Positions 6,378 through 13,230 of a stretch of 15,315 nt of DNA are shown in pieces. The notes under the pieces were generated by a model. The model searched no databases. It saw only the letters and a list, made by a program, of their open reading frames with translations, and was not told the DNA's origin. Where the stretch lies: the NCBI GenBank assembly GCA_027031145.1, contig JALVEG010000110.1, forward strand, positions 1 to 15,315. The letters are read 5' to 3'. How positions within the stretch are numbered: the stretch's first letter is position 1; every line of letters begins with the position of its first letter. The position numbers and the translations under genes are program-made. The stretch is from Saprospiraceae bacterium. GTDB taxonomy: Bacteria > Bacteroidota > Bacteroidia > Chitinophagales > Saprospiraceae.

Positions 6378-6989
6378 ATGATTGATATGAAGACCAAAAT
6401 ACTTTTTTTATTTTTTATAATGGGTATGATCCCGTTTTTAGCTTTTTCGCAAAAAAATAATCTTGCCTTAGGAGGACTATATTTACCTTGCGGGTATGGT
6501 GACCGGATTGCAGTAATAAATTCAAGCTATTTTAAAAATATTTCACCAAAATCTTCGGTTGGAATAATAGTTGATTTAGCCAGATATATAGAGGAAATTG
6601 ATGAATATTATCAGAATTGGTATGGGGAAAAAGATTTTGCAAGTAAAATTAGTCTGGTTTATAAAAATAAATTTTATGATAAAGGAAGATCATCCTTGTA
6701 TTACGGCAGTGGTATCACAGCAGGTACTTCAATAAAATATTATGAAACTATTCCTAAAATACTTGTATGTGGAACCGGTTTGCCTGATGATTGGACTCCT
6801 CCTAAACCTCCGAATCATTGGAATTATGAATATTTTTCGGGAATTACTGCAATGTTAGACTATCAGTACAGGATCATTGATGATTTTTATGCAGGTGCCG
6901 GTTTCAAAGCTTATCTATTGTATTATTTTGAATATAAAGATCTGGATCCTCAAATTCTTCCTTTATTAAAGATAGGTTATAAGTGGTAA
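6378..6989 (+). CDS. Exported protein of unknown function, probable small outer-membrane beta-barrel
   Basis: I do not recognise a named family. The 203-aa product has a signal peptide (MKTKILFLFFIMGMIPFLAFSQ from the second Met). After it come alternating-residue, Tyr/Gly-rich strands such as SLYYGSGITAGTSIKYYE and FYAGAGFKAYLLYYFEY, ending KIGYKW with a terminal aromatic residue. This pattern is typical of small outer-membrane barrels recognised by the BAM complex. The start may be 6378 or the in-frame ATG at 6387; the latter gives a more usual signal peptide, and neither has a clear ribosome-binding site. The conserved dyad element lies just upstream. The next gene, 91 bp downstream, has its own -7 box, so the two are not clearly an operon. 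Confidence 0.7.
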   Translation: MIDMKTKILFLFFIMGMIPFLAFSQKNNLALGGLYLPCGYGDRIAVINSSYFKNISPKSSVGIIVDLARYIEEIDEYYQNWYGEKDFASKISLVYKNKFYDKGRSSLYYGSGITAGTSIKYYETIPKILVCGTGLPDDWTPPKPPNHWNYEYFSGITAMLDYQYRIIDDFYAGAGFKAYLLYYFEYKDLDPQILPLLKIGYKW

Positions 6990-7049
6990 GTAGAGTTTTC
7001 CTGCAGGCACTTTTTATTTATAATTTATTATACTTTTTATTAAATAAAT

Positions 7050-7057
7050 TATATTTG
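7050..7057 (+). promoter_or_regulatory. Predicted -7 box of the YncE-like lipoprotein gene
   Basis: TATATTTG matches TAnnTTTG and ends 23 bp before the ATG at 7081. No TTTG or TTG stands about 20 bp upstream, so this is half a promoter only. Confidence 0.35.
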
Positions 7058-7080
7058 GGTTTTAAACTATATAAATATTT

Positions 7081-8139
7081 ATGAGATCCGGTTACTTTAC
7101 ATTTTTATTTGCTTTTATTGTTATTCTGATACTTTCAGCATGCCCTGATGTTAAAATGAAGGATAATAAACAGTATGATTTTGAAGATGGAAATGGTTTT
7201 TTTATTACAAATGAAGGTGTTTTTCAACAGGCAAATGCTTCGGTGTTTTATTATGACAGGGGTCAGGATAGTTTGTACGAAAATATTTATGAGACAGTCA
7301 ATAATGAAAAGATAGGGGATATCCTGCAAAGCATGTATTTTTTTAATAATAATGCTTATCTTGTTGTAAATAATTCTGCATGGATAGATATAGTTAGTGT
7401 TGAGAATTTTGAAAAAAAAGGGGAAATAAGAGGATTTATTTCACCGAGGTATTTTTATCCTGTGGATAGAGATAAAGCGTATGTTACGGATCTTTATTCC
7501 GGATATATCTATGTTGTAGATCTGAATCAAAATAAAGTTTCTAAGGATATATACACAGGTAAATGGACAGAAGAGATGGCTTTTTTAAACAAAAAACTGT
7601 ATGTGACATGTCCCTGGGTATATTCAAAACCTGTGTCAAGAAAGGTTTTGGTAATAAATACGGATTCAGATGAAATTGTCGATAGTATCAGTACCGGTGT
7701 TAATCCTTCGGCTATTGGTTTTGATAAAAACGGGTTCCTTTGGACACTAAATAATGGAAATAAAATAAATAATATACCGGGTAGTATATATAAGATTGAT
7801 GTCTCAATAAATTCTACTGTGGATTCTTTTATTTTTGAAAATACATTGAATATTTTTAATTCATCATTAAGATTTAATGAAAATAAAGATAGTATTTTTG
7901 TTTTATATAATGATGTTTATACATTTTCTGTTGAAGGAAATATTGTGCCTGAAAAAATTATATCTCAAAATGAAAGAAACATCTATGGAATGGATCTGGA
8001 TAATCAAAAACAACATATCTTTTTGACAGATGTACTGAATTTTGCTGAAAAAGGGAAGGTATATATTTATACAAAAAAAGGTGATTTGCTTAAAACTCTG
8101 AATACAGGCTATCTGCCAAATTCGGTCGTTGTATATTAG
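7081..8139 (+). CDS. YncE-like beta-propeller lipoprotein (DUF5074-type)
   Basis: This 352-aa protein has a hydrophobic leader and a lipobox LSAC (18-21), so Cys21 is predicted to be lipidated. The mature part is built of repeating propeller blades: GFFITNEGVF, YFFNNNAYLVVNN, ISPRYFYPVDRDKAYVTDLY, YIYVVDLNQNK, KVLVINTDSDEIVDSISTGVNPSAIGFDKNGFLWTL (the 'I-TGxxPxxI' blade motif), HIFLTDVLNF, and finally TGYLPNSVVVY. In Bacteroidota such proteins often accompany TonB-dependent receptors for cobalamin or other ligands, but no receptor gene and no cobalamin riboswitch is seen here, so the ligand is unknown. The ATG at 7081 is the only start that yields the lipoprotein leader. Confidence 0.78.
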   Translation: MRSGYFTFLFAFIVILILSACPDVKMKDNKQYDFEDGNGFFITNEGVFQQANASVFYYDRGQDSLYENIYETVNNEKIGDILQSMYFFNNNAYLVVNNSAWIDIVSVENFEKKGEIRGFISPRYFYPVDRDKAYVTDLYSGYIYVVDLNQNKVSKDIYTGKWTEEMAFLNKKLYVTCPWVYSKPVSRKVLVINTDSDEIVDSISTGVNPSAIGFDKNGFLWTLNNGNKINNIPGSIYKIDVSINSTVDSFIFENTLNIFNSSLRFNENKDSIFVLYNDVYTFSVEGNIVPEKIISQNERNIYGMDLDNQKQHIFLTDVLNFAEKGKVYIYTKKGDLLKTLNTGYLPNSVVVY

Positions 8140-8439
8140 TGGTTTTAAACTGGGGCAGCGCATTACATCAAATTTTGTATGTTCGTTAAGTAATTGATAT
8201 TCAGTGGAACAAAAATATAATGCTAAATTGATGATTATCTGCTATTTGTCAATGACCAAAGCATTTTAAAAATAGAACACGGATGACACTGATTAAACTG
8301 ATTTTCACAGATTTAATAAACTTATTATTGTTACCGTTGCTATGAAATGCCATTCATTATCAATACATTATTAAAGTGCGAAACGTCAATAACAATTACA
8401 ATACTAACAATTTGACGTTATTGAAGAAGGCTGAAGAAG
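8140..8439. other. Intergenic region between the convergent lipoprotein and kdsB genes
   Basis: No gene or clear terminator is seen in these 300 bp. The notable content is the short GAT-rich repeat at 8277-8318, and an 8-bp inverted repeat AACGTCAA (8382-8389) / TTGACGTT (8412-8419) just beyond the kdsB stop. The latter has no T-run and is too AT-rich to call a terminator. Confidence 0.5.
8277..8318. repeat. Short GAT-rich intergenic repeat (ACACGGATGACAC type)
   Basis: ACACGGATGACACTGATTAA is followed by further CTGATT and CAGATT units, giving four GAT-containing units spaced about 9-11 bp apart. Nearly the same string (ACGGATGACACGGATT...CACAGAT) recurs between genes in many Bacteroidota; this is recognition from memory and was not searched. 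It is non-coding. Confidence 0.45.
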
Positions 8440-9168
8440 TCAGAGAAGATTTTTCCTCGCCCTTTCAAGATCTTCAACAGTATCTATTCCAAATCCCTGA
8501 TATTCTGTTTCAAAAATATGGATCTTATATCCGTTTTCCATCCATCTCAATTGTTCCAGTTTTTCAGCTTTTTCAAGTTTTGATTCCTTAAGAGAAGTGA
8601 TCGATTGCAATATTTTATTTCTATAGGCATAAATGCCTATATGTTTGTGAAATGAGTTTCCGGAGTCTTTATCTCTATAATAAGGAATAATCGATCTGCT
8701 GAAATATAATGCTTTATTATAAATGTCTTTGACCACTTTTACCGTATTAGGATCTGATATTTCAGCAGGATTATTGATATTAGTACATAATGTGGCAATT
8801 TCTATCCAATTATCATCTTTCATTTTCAGAGCCAAAAGATCTATTATTTCAGGATCGATAAAGGGTTCATCTGCCTGTATGTTCAAAATAACATCATCTT
8901 CCCAAAATTCTCTGCTTACCTGGGCGCATCGATCTGTACCAGATTTGTGTGAACTGAAGGTCATTTCTGCATTAGCACCGAAAGATGATGCTGTATCAAT
9001 AATTTTCTGATCATCGGTAGCGATTATGATCTCATCAATATATTTTGCTTGTTGGACATTTTTATAAACTAGTTCCAATATTGTTTTATTTCCTATTTTT
9101 TCCAATACTTTGCCCGGTAATCTCGTTGAATTGTATCTGGCGGGTATTATTGCAATTATTTTTGACAT
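8440..9168 (-). CDS. kdsB: 3-deoxy-manno-octulosonate cytidylyltransferase (CMP-Kdo synthetase)
   Basis: KdsB activates Kdo with CTP to CMP-Kdo in the cytoplasm, supplying the inner-core sugar of lipopolysaccharide. At 242 aa it is close to the usual length of about 250. The family motifs are all present in order: IPARYNSTRLPGK (8-20, nucleotide loop), GTDR (77-80), NIQADEP (96-102, with metal-binding D100), ALYFSRSIIPY (153-163), HKHIGIYAYR (174-183), LEQLRWMENG (204-213) and GIDTVEDLE (227-235). It is divergent from the LysM gene, with 65 bp between the starts. A near-consensus box TATATTTT (9198-9205, minus strand) may serve it. No other Kdo gene is adjacent. Confidence 0.97.
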   Translation of the reverse strand: MSKIIAIIPARYNSTRLPGKVLEKIGNKTILELVYKNVQQAKYIDEIIIATDDQKIIDTASSFGANAEMTFSSHKSGTDRCAQVSREFWEDDVILNIQADEPFIDPEIIDLLALKMKDDNWIEIATLCTNINNPAEISDPNTVKVVKDIYNKALYFSRSIIPYYRDKDSGNSFHKHIGIYAYRNKILQSITSLKESKLEKAEKLEQLRWMENGYKIHIFETEYQGFGIDTVEDLERARKNLL

Positions 9169-9206
9169 TTTTTTAATGATTTATAACATATTACGAAAAA
9201 ATATAA

Positions 9207-9214
9207 TATATTTG
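9207..9214 (+). promoter_or_regulatory. Predicted -7 box of the LysM-ychF operon
   Basis: TATATTTG matches TAnnTTTG and lies 19 bp before the ATG at 9234, implying a leader of about 14 nt. No good -33 TTTG is seen at the expected place, so confidence is moderate. Confidence 0.42.
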
Positions 9215-9233
9215 CGTTTAAAAAACCGGTTTA

Positions 9234-10205
9234 ATGCAAAACAAAAATACATTTTTTATTTACACTAAGATAATATTCTTTCTGTTTTTATCTTTAGATG
9301 CTTTTTCTCAAAGCATTACAAAGCCTGATTCGATAATTGTTTTCAGGAATTCCAGAGATGATTTGATGTTTGAATATAAGGTCGAAAAAGGGAATACGGT
9401 TTATAGTATTTCGAGATTTTTCAAAGTTGATATTATCCAGATTTATGGATACAATCCACGACTTCAAAGCAAACCTTTGGACGTGAATTCAAAAATAGTT
9501 ATTCCGTTTAATCCTGATCTTTTATCCAATAGACTAAATGTTTCATCGGATGGTAAAATTAAGGTTTTTTACAGGGTAGGGGTTAAAGAAACTTTATTTA
9601 GTATAGCAAAAATTTATTTTCATAGATCAGTAAATGAATTGTACAAACTTAATAATTTAAGAAATAATATTATCAGCCCCGGCCAGTTGCTTTATGTTGG
9701 AAATATATATCCGGAAACAATTGATATTTCTAGTGAAAATAAAGTGAATAAAATATCTGAGGATAAAAATAAACAAGAACAGGAAAATATTGTTGAAGAT
9801 GAGGAAGACGAAAGTGGCGTTCAAAAGGAAAAGCCTGTTTTTGTCAGAAAGATTGTGATAGAAGAAGATGATGATGTGAAAGATAGTATTGATGAAATCG
9901 AAATAGAAGACAGTACTTCAACTACTCTGATTAAAGAGAAAGAATTTGAAGACAATGGTCTTGCTATTTGGAATAAAGATTTAAATGTTAAAGGTGTTTT
10001 TGTATTAAATAATAATGCGAAATTATATACCTTGATGGAGTTATATAACCCGTTGGTGAACAAAAGAATAGTTGCAAAAGTTATTGGAAGGATACCGGAT
10101 AATACCTATGCTGATAATGTAAAAGTAATACTTTCTCCTGAAGCTGCGAAAGCACTTAGGGCTATAGATCAGAGGTTTTTTGTAAGATATAAATATTTAA
10201 AATAA
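9234..10205 (+). CDS. Periplasmic LysM protein with C-terminal RlpA-like double-psi beta-barrel
   Basis: This 323-aa protein has a signal peptide (about 1-26, ending AFSQ) and two LysM domains that should bind peptidoglycan. LysM1 is at 46-92 (FEYKVEKGNTVYSISRFF ... KIVIPF) and LysM2 at 110-156 (VFYRVGVKETLFSIAKIY ... QLLYVG). A strongly acidic, low-complexity linker (about 165-238) leads to a C-terminal domain (240-323). Its GLAIW, VLNNNAK, ELYNPLVNKRIVAKVIGRIP and VILSPEAAKAL stretches follow the RlpA-like double-psi barrel. The strict catalytic Asp of lytic RlpA enzymes (DRGP) appears as GRIPD, so lytic activity is doubtful. The ychF start is 6 bp after the stop, indicating an operon, though the functional link is not obvious. 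Confidence 0.82.
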   Translation: MQNKNTFFIYTKIIFFLFLSLDAFSQSITKPDSIIVFRNSRDDLMFEYKVEKGNTVYSISRFFKVDIIQIYGYNPRLQSKPLDVNSKIVIPFNPDLLSNRLNVSSDGKIKVFYRVGVKETLFSIAKIYFHRSVNELYKLNNLRNNIISPGQLLYVGNIYPETIDISSENKVNKISEDKNKQEQENIVEDEEDESGVQKEKPVFVRKIVIEEDDDVKDSIDEIEIEDSTSTTLIKEKEFEDNGLAIWNKDLNVKGVFVLNNNAKLYTLMELYNPLVNKRIVAKVIGRIPDNTYADNVKVILSPEAAKALRAIDQRFFVRYKYLK

Positions 10206-10211
10206 TAAAAT

Positions 10212-11312
10212 ATGGCTTTAAAAAGCGGAATCGTGGGATTACCCAATGTAGGAAAATCTACTTTGTTCAATGCACTGACATCAGCAGGAGCATTGGCAGC
10301 AAATTTTCCTTTTGCAACTAAAGACCCGAATGTCGGAGTGATAACTGTTCCGGATAAAAGACTTGATGTGTTGAGTGAACTGGTGAATACTAAACATGAA
10401 GTTTATACTACAGTTGAGATAGTCGATATTGCGGGGCTTATCAAAGGAGCCAGCAAAGGTGAAGGTCTTGGCAATCAGTTTCTGGCAAATATCAGGGAAG
10501 TAGATGCGATCCTTCATGTTATACGTTGCTTCGATGATACGAATGTAGTGCATGTTGACGGTGATATTGATCCGGTAAGAGATAAGGAAATTATTGATAC
10601 CGAATTGCTGCTAAAAGATATCGAAACTGTTGAGAAGAGAGTGGAGAAGTACAAAAAAAATGCTAAAAGCGGAGATAAAAAAGATATTCATAAACTGGAA
10701 ATTGCTCAGAAAATTCTTTCTCATCTTGAAAATGAAAATCCGGGCAGAACTTTTAAGCCGGAAAATGAAGAGGAGGAAAATATTTTGAAAGAAATGATGC
10801 TTCTTACAAATAAACCGGTATTGTATGTGCTGAATGTAGATGAAGATTCTGTTGTCTCAGGAAATAAATACACCAAAGAACTTGAAGAGGCGGTAAAAAA
10901 TGAAAATGCAGAAGTGATAAAGATCAGTGCGGCAATTGAAGCTGATTTGATAGGTTTTGATGATCCGGAAGAAAAACAAATGTTCCTGGAAGAAATGGGA
11001 CTTGAGGAACCCGGAGTCAACAGAGTGATCAGGGCAAGTTATAAATTGCTGAATCTTATTACATTCTTTACAGCGGGTGAAAAAGAAACAAGAGCATGGA
11101 CCGTGCATAAAGGAGCAAAAGCACCTCAGGCTGCCGGAGAGATCCATACGGATTTTGAAAAAGGATTTATTCGTGCAGAAGTGATAAAATATGAGGATTA
11201 TGTCAAATACGGTTCAGAACATGCGGTCAAAGAAGCAGGAAAAATGAGTATAGAAGGTAAGGAATATGTAGTGCAGGACGGAGATGTCATGCATTTTAGA
11301 TTTAATGTTTAA
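10212..11312 (+). CDS. ychF: Ribosome-binding ATPase YchF (OLA1/Obg-family)
   Basis: YchF is a nearly universal P-loop NTPase of the Obg family that prefers ATP, binds the ribosome and influences stress responses. The 366-aa length is typical. The G1 loop is GLPNVGKST (9-17), G3 is DIAGLIKGASKGEGLGNQFL (72-91), and G4 is NVDE (208-211) instead of the GTPase NKxD, which explains the ATP preference. The C-terminal TGS domain (about 281-366) contains FFTAGEKETRAWTVHKGAKA and ends FRFNV, as in other YchF proteins. It follows the LysM gene by 6 bp and is convergent with the ribbon-helix-helix gene 17 bp downstream. Confidence 0.97.
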   Translation: MALKSGIVGLPNVGKSTLFNALTSAGALAANFPFATKDPNVGVITVPDKRLDVLSELVNTKHEVYTTVEIVDIAGLIKGASKGEGLGNQFLANIREVDAILHVIRCFDDTNVVHVDGDIDPVRDKEIIDTELLLKDIETVEKRVEKYKKNAKSGDKKDIHKLEIAQKILSHLENENPGRTFKPENEEEENILKEMMLLTNKPVLYVLNVDEDSVVSGNKYTKELEEAVKNENAEVIKISAAIEADLIGFDDPEEKQMFLEEMGLEEPGVNRVIRASYKLLNLITFFTAGEKETRAWTVHKGAKAPQAAGEIHTDFEKGFIRAEVIKYEDYVKYGSEHAVKEAGKMSIEGKEYVVQDGDVMHFRFNV

Positions 11313-11329
11313 GCCCTGAATAATTTGGG

Positions 11330-11515
11330 TTAATCTGTTTTATTTTTCTTGATCCCATTCTCTTTTTTAGGTAATCTGCCTGCCTTGCGTAATTGGTCAT
11401 GAATAATCCATTCCAGTTGTCCGTTGACACTGCGAAATTCATCATCAGCCCATTTGACTAATGCCTTATAAGTATCTTCATCAATTCTAAGAACAAAACT
11501 CTTTTTTTTAGACAT
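11330..11515 (-). CDS. Small Arc-like ribbon-helix-helix DNA-binding protein
   Basis: This 61-aa basic protein has the layout of a ribbon-helix-helix repressor. KSFVLRID (5-12) is the beta-strand that would enter the DNA major groove, EDTYKALVKWADDEF (13-27) helix A, and SVNGQLEWIIHDQLRKAG (29-46) helix B, followed by a Lys-rich tail. The RSVNGQ-E turn is typical of the Arc-like proteins found beside SPFH genes. It is the last gene of a three-gene operon and overlaps the preceding gene by 8 bp. No toxin partner is present, so a classical toxin-antitoxin role is not supported. Autoregulation at the phased repeats in the operon promoter (12920-12952) is an inference. Confidence 0.8.
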   Translation of the reverse strand: MSKKKSFVLRIDEDTYKALVKWADDEFRSVNGQLEWIIHDQLRKAGRLPKKENGIKKNKTD

Positions 11516-12032
11516 TGTTTTTCAATATTTTATTTAAAGAGTACTCAAACGATGGTTTTTTCTTTATCTGAAGCAATACTTTTTCTCCGTTTTTCAATAC
11601 CAACAGATAATTTGGAGTTCCTATCAAAAACTGTTTCATTTTTCCCTTTTTCCTTCTATTATTCTTTCCTGCATACATCAATTTTTTGACTTCCTTTTTG
11701 GATATTTGCTTGAAATAATCTATATCATTGGCATTGATGTTTTTCTTTTCCCCAGCTTTCCCTTTCAAATGAATTCCACTATTATCAATTGTAATTGAAT
11801 ATCCCAACAAAAAGATCATCAGGAAAATTATAAGAGTAAAAATAATCGCAACTGCTGAAACTGCAATAATGGAATCTTTATCAAAATCCTGATTTGGAAT
11901 AACGCCGGATTGATAATAATGATACAATAAAGTGCAACCTGTAAGATCAATCAGCAAAACAATGGCGATGATCCATTGTTTTGCTGATTTGCTGACAGAC
12001 ACTTCTTCCGAATATAATATTTCATTAGCCAT
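11508..12032 (-). CDS. Two-TM membrane protein of unknown function, possible bacterial PH-like domain
   Basis: This 174-aa protein has two membrane helices at about 19-39 and 54-78. They are followed by a cytoplasmic domain with alternating strands: YSITIDNSGIHLKG (78-91), KNINANDIDYFKQI (97-110), a very basic stretch AGKNNRRKKGKMK (121-133), YLLVLKNGEKVLLQI (142-156), and a C-terminal helix FEYSLNKIL. Two-TM plus strands that read 'I-I---GI--KG' and a final helix is the layout of bacterial PH-like (YdbS/YdbT-type) domains, but I cannot confirm the family. It sits 11 bp after the SPFH gene and overlaps the ribbon-helix-helix gene, so it is probably a membrane partner of the SPFH protein. Confidence 0.65.
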   Translation of the reverse strand: MANEILYSEEVSVSKSAKQWIIAIVLLIDLTGCTLLYHYYQSGVIPNQDFDKDSIIAVSAVAIIFTLIIFLMIFLLGYSITIDNSGIHLKGKAGEKKNINANDIDYFKQISKKEVKKLMYAGKNNRRKKGKMKQFLIGTPNYLLVLKNGEKVLLQIKKKPSFEYSLNKILKNNV

Positions 12033-12043
12033 AATACATTATT

Positions 12044-12898
12044 TTAATATAAACTTCCAGTATTGACCACAGGTGAAACATCTTTGTCTGAAGTAAGAAC
12101 AACCATTAAATTACTTACCATTTGAGCTTTGCGTTCTTCATCCAAATGTACAATCTGTTTACTTGACAATTCTTCCAAAGCCATTTCAACCATAGTGACA
12201 GCTCCTTCCACGATCTTTGTTCTCGCTGCGATTATTGCAACAGCCTGTTGTCTTTTCAACATCGCACTTGCTATTTCGGTAGCATAAGCAAGATAGTTGA
12301 TTCTGCCTTCAAGGATTTCAATACCGGCGATTTTTAGTCTTTCAGAAACTTCATTTTCCAATTGTTTGTTTACTTCTTCACCTCCTTCTCTTAAGGTCAA
12401 TTTGGCATCTTCATCTTCCAGATTGTCATAAGGATATATCCCTGCCAGTTTTCTTATTGCCGCTTCTGTTTGAATTCTTACAAAATGTTCATAGTCGTCT
12501 ACTTCAAATGCAGCTTTAAATGTATTCCTTACTCTCCACACTACTACAGCTCCTATCATTATGGGATTACCTATTTTATCATTAACTTTGATCGGTTCAC
12601 TATTGAAATTTCTTGCTCTCAATGAGATTTTCTTTTTTGACATAAAAGGGTTTACCCACCAAAATCCATTGTCTTTCAATGTGCCTTTGTAATCTCCGAA
12701 TAATACCATTACCATCGATTCATTCGGATTGACTATCGTAAATCCCGGTAATAGGAAAAATGCAATTACAAATGATGTGATTATTAACCAAACAGGAAAA
12801 TTGTTAAGTGCAAAGTAAATTCCGGCCGCTATAAGAATCAATACAAGTAATAAGATAATGTAACCGTTAATCTTTTTAGAATCTTTTTCGTTTTTCAT
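12044..12898 (-). CDS. SPFH/band-7 domain membrane protein
   Basis: This 284-aa protein has two N-terminal hydrophobic segments (about 12-30 and 35-52) followed by an SPFH (stomatin/prohibitin/flotillin/HflK) domain. GFTIVNPNESMVMVLFGDYK (52-71) is the usual start, LRARNFNSEPIKVNDKIGNP (93-112) and GAVVVWRV (116-123) the central strands, and YATEIASAMLKRQQAVAIIAARTKIVEG (205-232) the Ala/Glu-rich helix that mediates oligomer rings. SPFH proteins scaffold membrane microdomains and regulate proteases or transporters. No NfeD-type partner, the commonest companion, is present; the partners here are a two-TM protein and a ribbon-helix-helix protein. It is the first gene of the operon, under a well-matched promoter. 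Confidence 0.92.
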   Translation of the reverse strand: MKNEKDSKKINGYIILLLVLILIAAGIYFALNNFPVWLIITSFVIAFFLLPGFTIVNPNESMVMVLFGDYKGTLKDNGFWWVNPFMSKKKISLRARNFNSEPIKVNDKIGNPIMIGAVVVWRVRNTFKAAFEVDDYEHFVRIQTEAAIRKLAGIYPYDNLEDEDAKLTLREGGEEVNKQLENEVSERLKIAGIEILEGRINYLAYATEIASAMLKRQQAVAIIAARTKIVEGAVTMVEMALEELSSKQIVHLDEERKAQMVSNLMVVLTSDKDVSPVVNTGSLY

Positions 12899-12919
12899 AT
12901 TTATTTGTTTTTAATTGGT

Positions 12920-12952
12920 GATATTAAAATGATATTACAAAGATATTAAAAT
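12920..12952. promoter_or_regulatory. Three 11-bp tandem units in the SPFH promoter, candidate operator
   Basis: GATATTAAAAT (12920-12930), GATATTACAAA (12931-12941) and GATATTAAAAT (12942-12952) follow each other with no gap. Units 1 and 3 are identical; unit 2 differs at two positions. The array covers the -7 box and the expected transcription start. An 11-bp step places each unit on the same DNA face, as in operators of Arc-type repressors. A protein of that fold is encoded at the end of this operon. Binding is inferred. Confidence 0.55.
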
Positions 12953-12968
12953 AAATATAAAAAGTCAA
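12938..12968 (-). promoter_or_regulatory. Predicted promoter of the SPFH operon
   Basis: On the minus strand TTG (12966-12968) is followed after exactly 20 bp by TATCTTTG (12938-12945), matching the Bacteroidota TTTG/TAnnTTTG promoter closely. Transcription would start near 12932, giving a leader of about 34 nt before the SPFH ATG at 12898. Confidence 0.65.
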
Positions 12969-13167
12969 GTGTTTATAGATGAAATATTAAAAAATATCGA
13001 CGAATAAATTTAAAATTAACTATCATTTTAATAATATTTTAAATATTGATTTCAGGATTATAAGTATATATATTAAGAGAAATATTCAATTGAAACTCAA
13101 TTATTTTAAGAAATTTAATATTTTTTTCTATTTTGCAGAATAAATTTTTAAAATCACTCGGACAGGA
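12969..13167. other. AT-rich intergenic DNA between the divergent SPFH and metalloprotease genes
   Basis: This stretch is dominated by A and T runs and has no reading frame or RNA gene I can support. It should contain the upstream part of the metalloprotease regulatory region. Its right end (about 13155-13167, ACTCGGACAGG) looks like a decayed left arm of the dyad element seen intact at 6273-6290. Confidence 0.4.
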
Positions 13168-13205
13168 TTTTTTCAATCAAAATGATTCTACCTGAGTAAT
13201 TACAT
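13168..13205 (+). promoter_or_regulatory. Copy 2 of the shared upstream motif
   Basis: This 38-bp stretch matches 6294-6331 with two mismatches; the first 24 bases (six T, CAATCAAAATGATT, CTAC) are identical. It contains CTAC-CTGA-GTAA (13188-13199), a one-mismatch form of the CTAC-N4-GTAG dyad. It ends 25 bp before the metalloprotease ATG, in the same orientation as copy 1. Only the right half is conserved; the left arm is degraded. Confidence 0.6.
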
Positions 13206-13230
13206 ATTTTGAACAATTAAAACTTTTGCT

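Noticed and set aside
7081..8139. Cobalamin-uptake locus inferred from the YncE-like lipoprotein
   Set aside because: No TonB-dependent receptor, BtuCDF gene or cobalamin riboswitch is visible nearby, so the ligand cannot be assigned.
8382..8419. AACGTCAA/TTGACGTT inverted repeat downstream of kdsB as a terminator
   Set aside because: The stem is short and AT-rich, and no T-run follows in either direction.
11313..11340. Possible bidirectional terminator between ychF and the ribbon-helix-helix gene (CCC...GGG)
   Set aside because: Only about three GC pairs can form and the remaining bases do not pair; not distinguishable from chance.
11330..11515. Toxin-antitoxin module based on the ribbon-helix-helix protein
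   Set aside because: No toxin-like neighbour (RelE, HicA, MazF, PIN) is present; the partners are membrane proteins.
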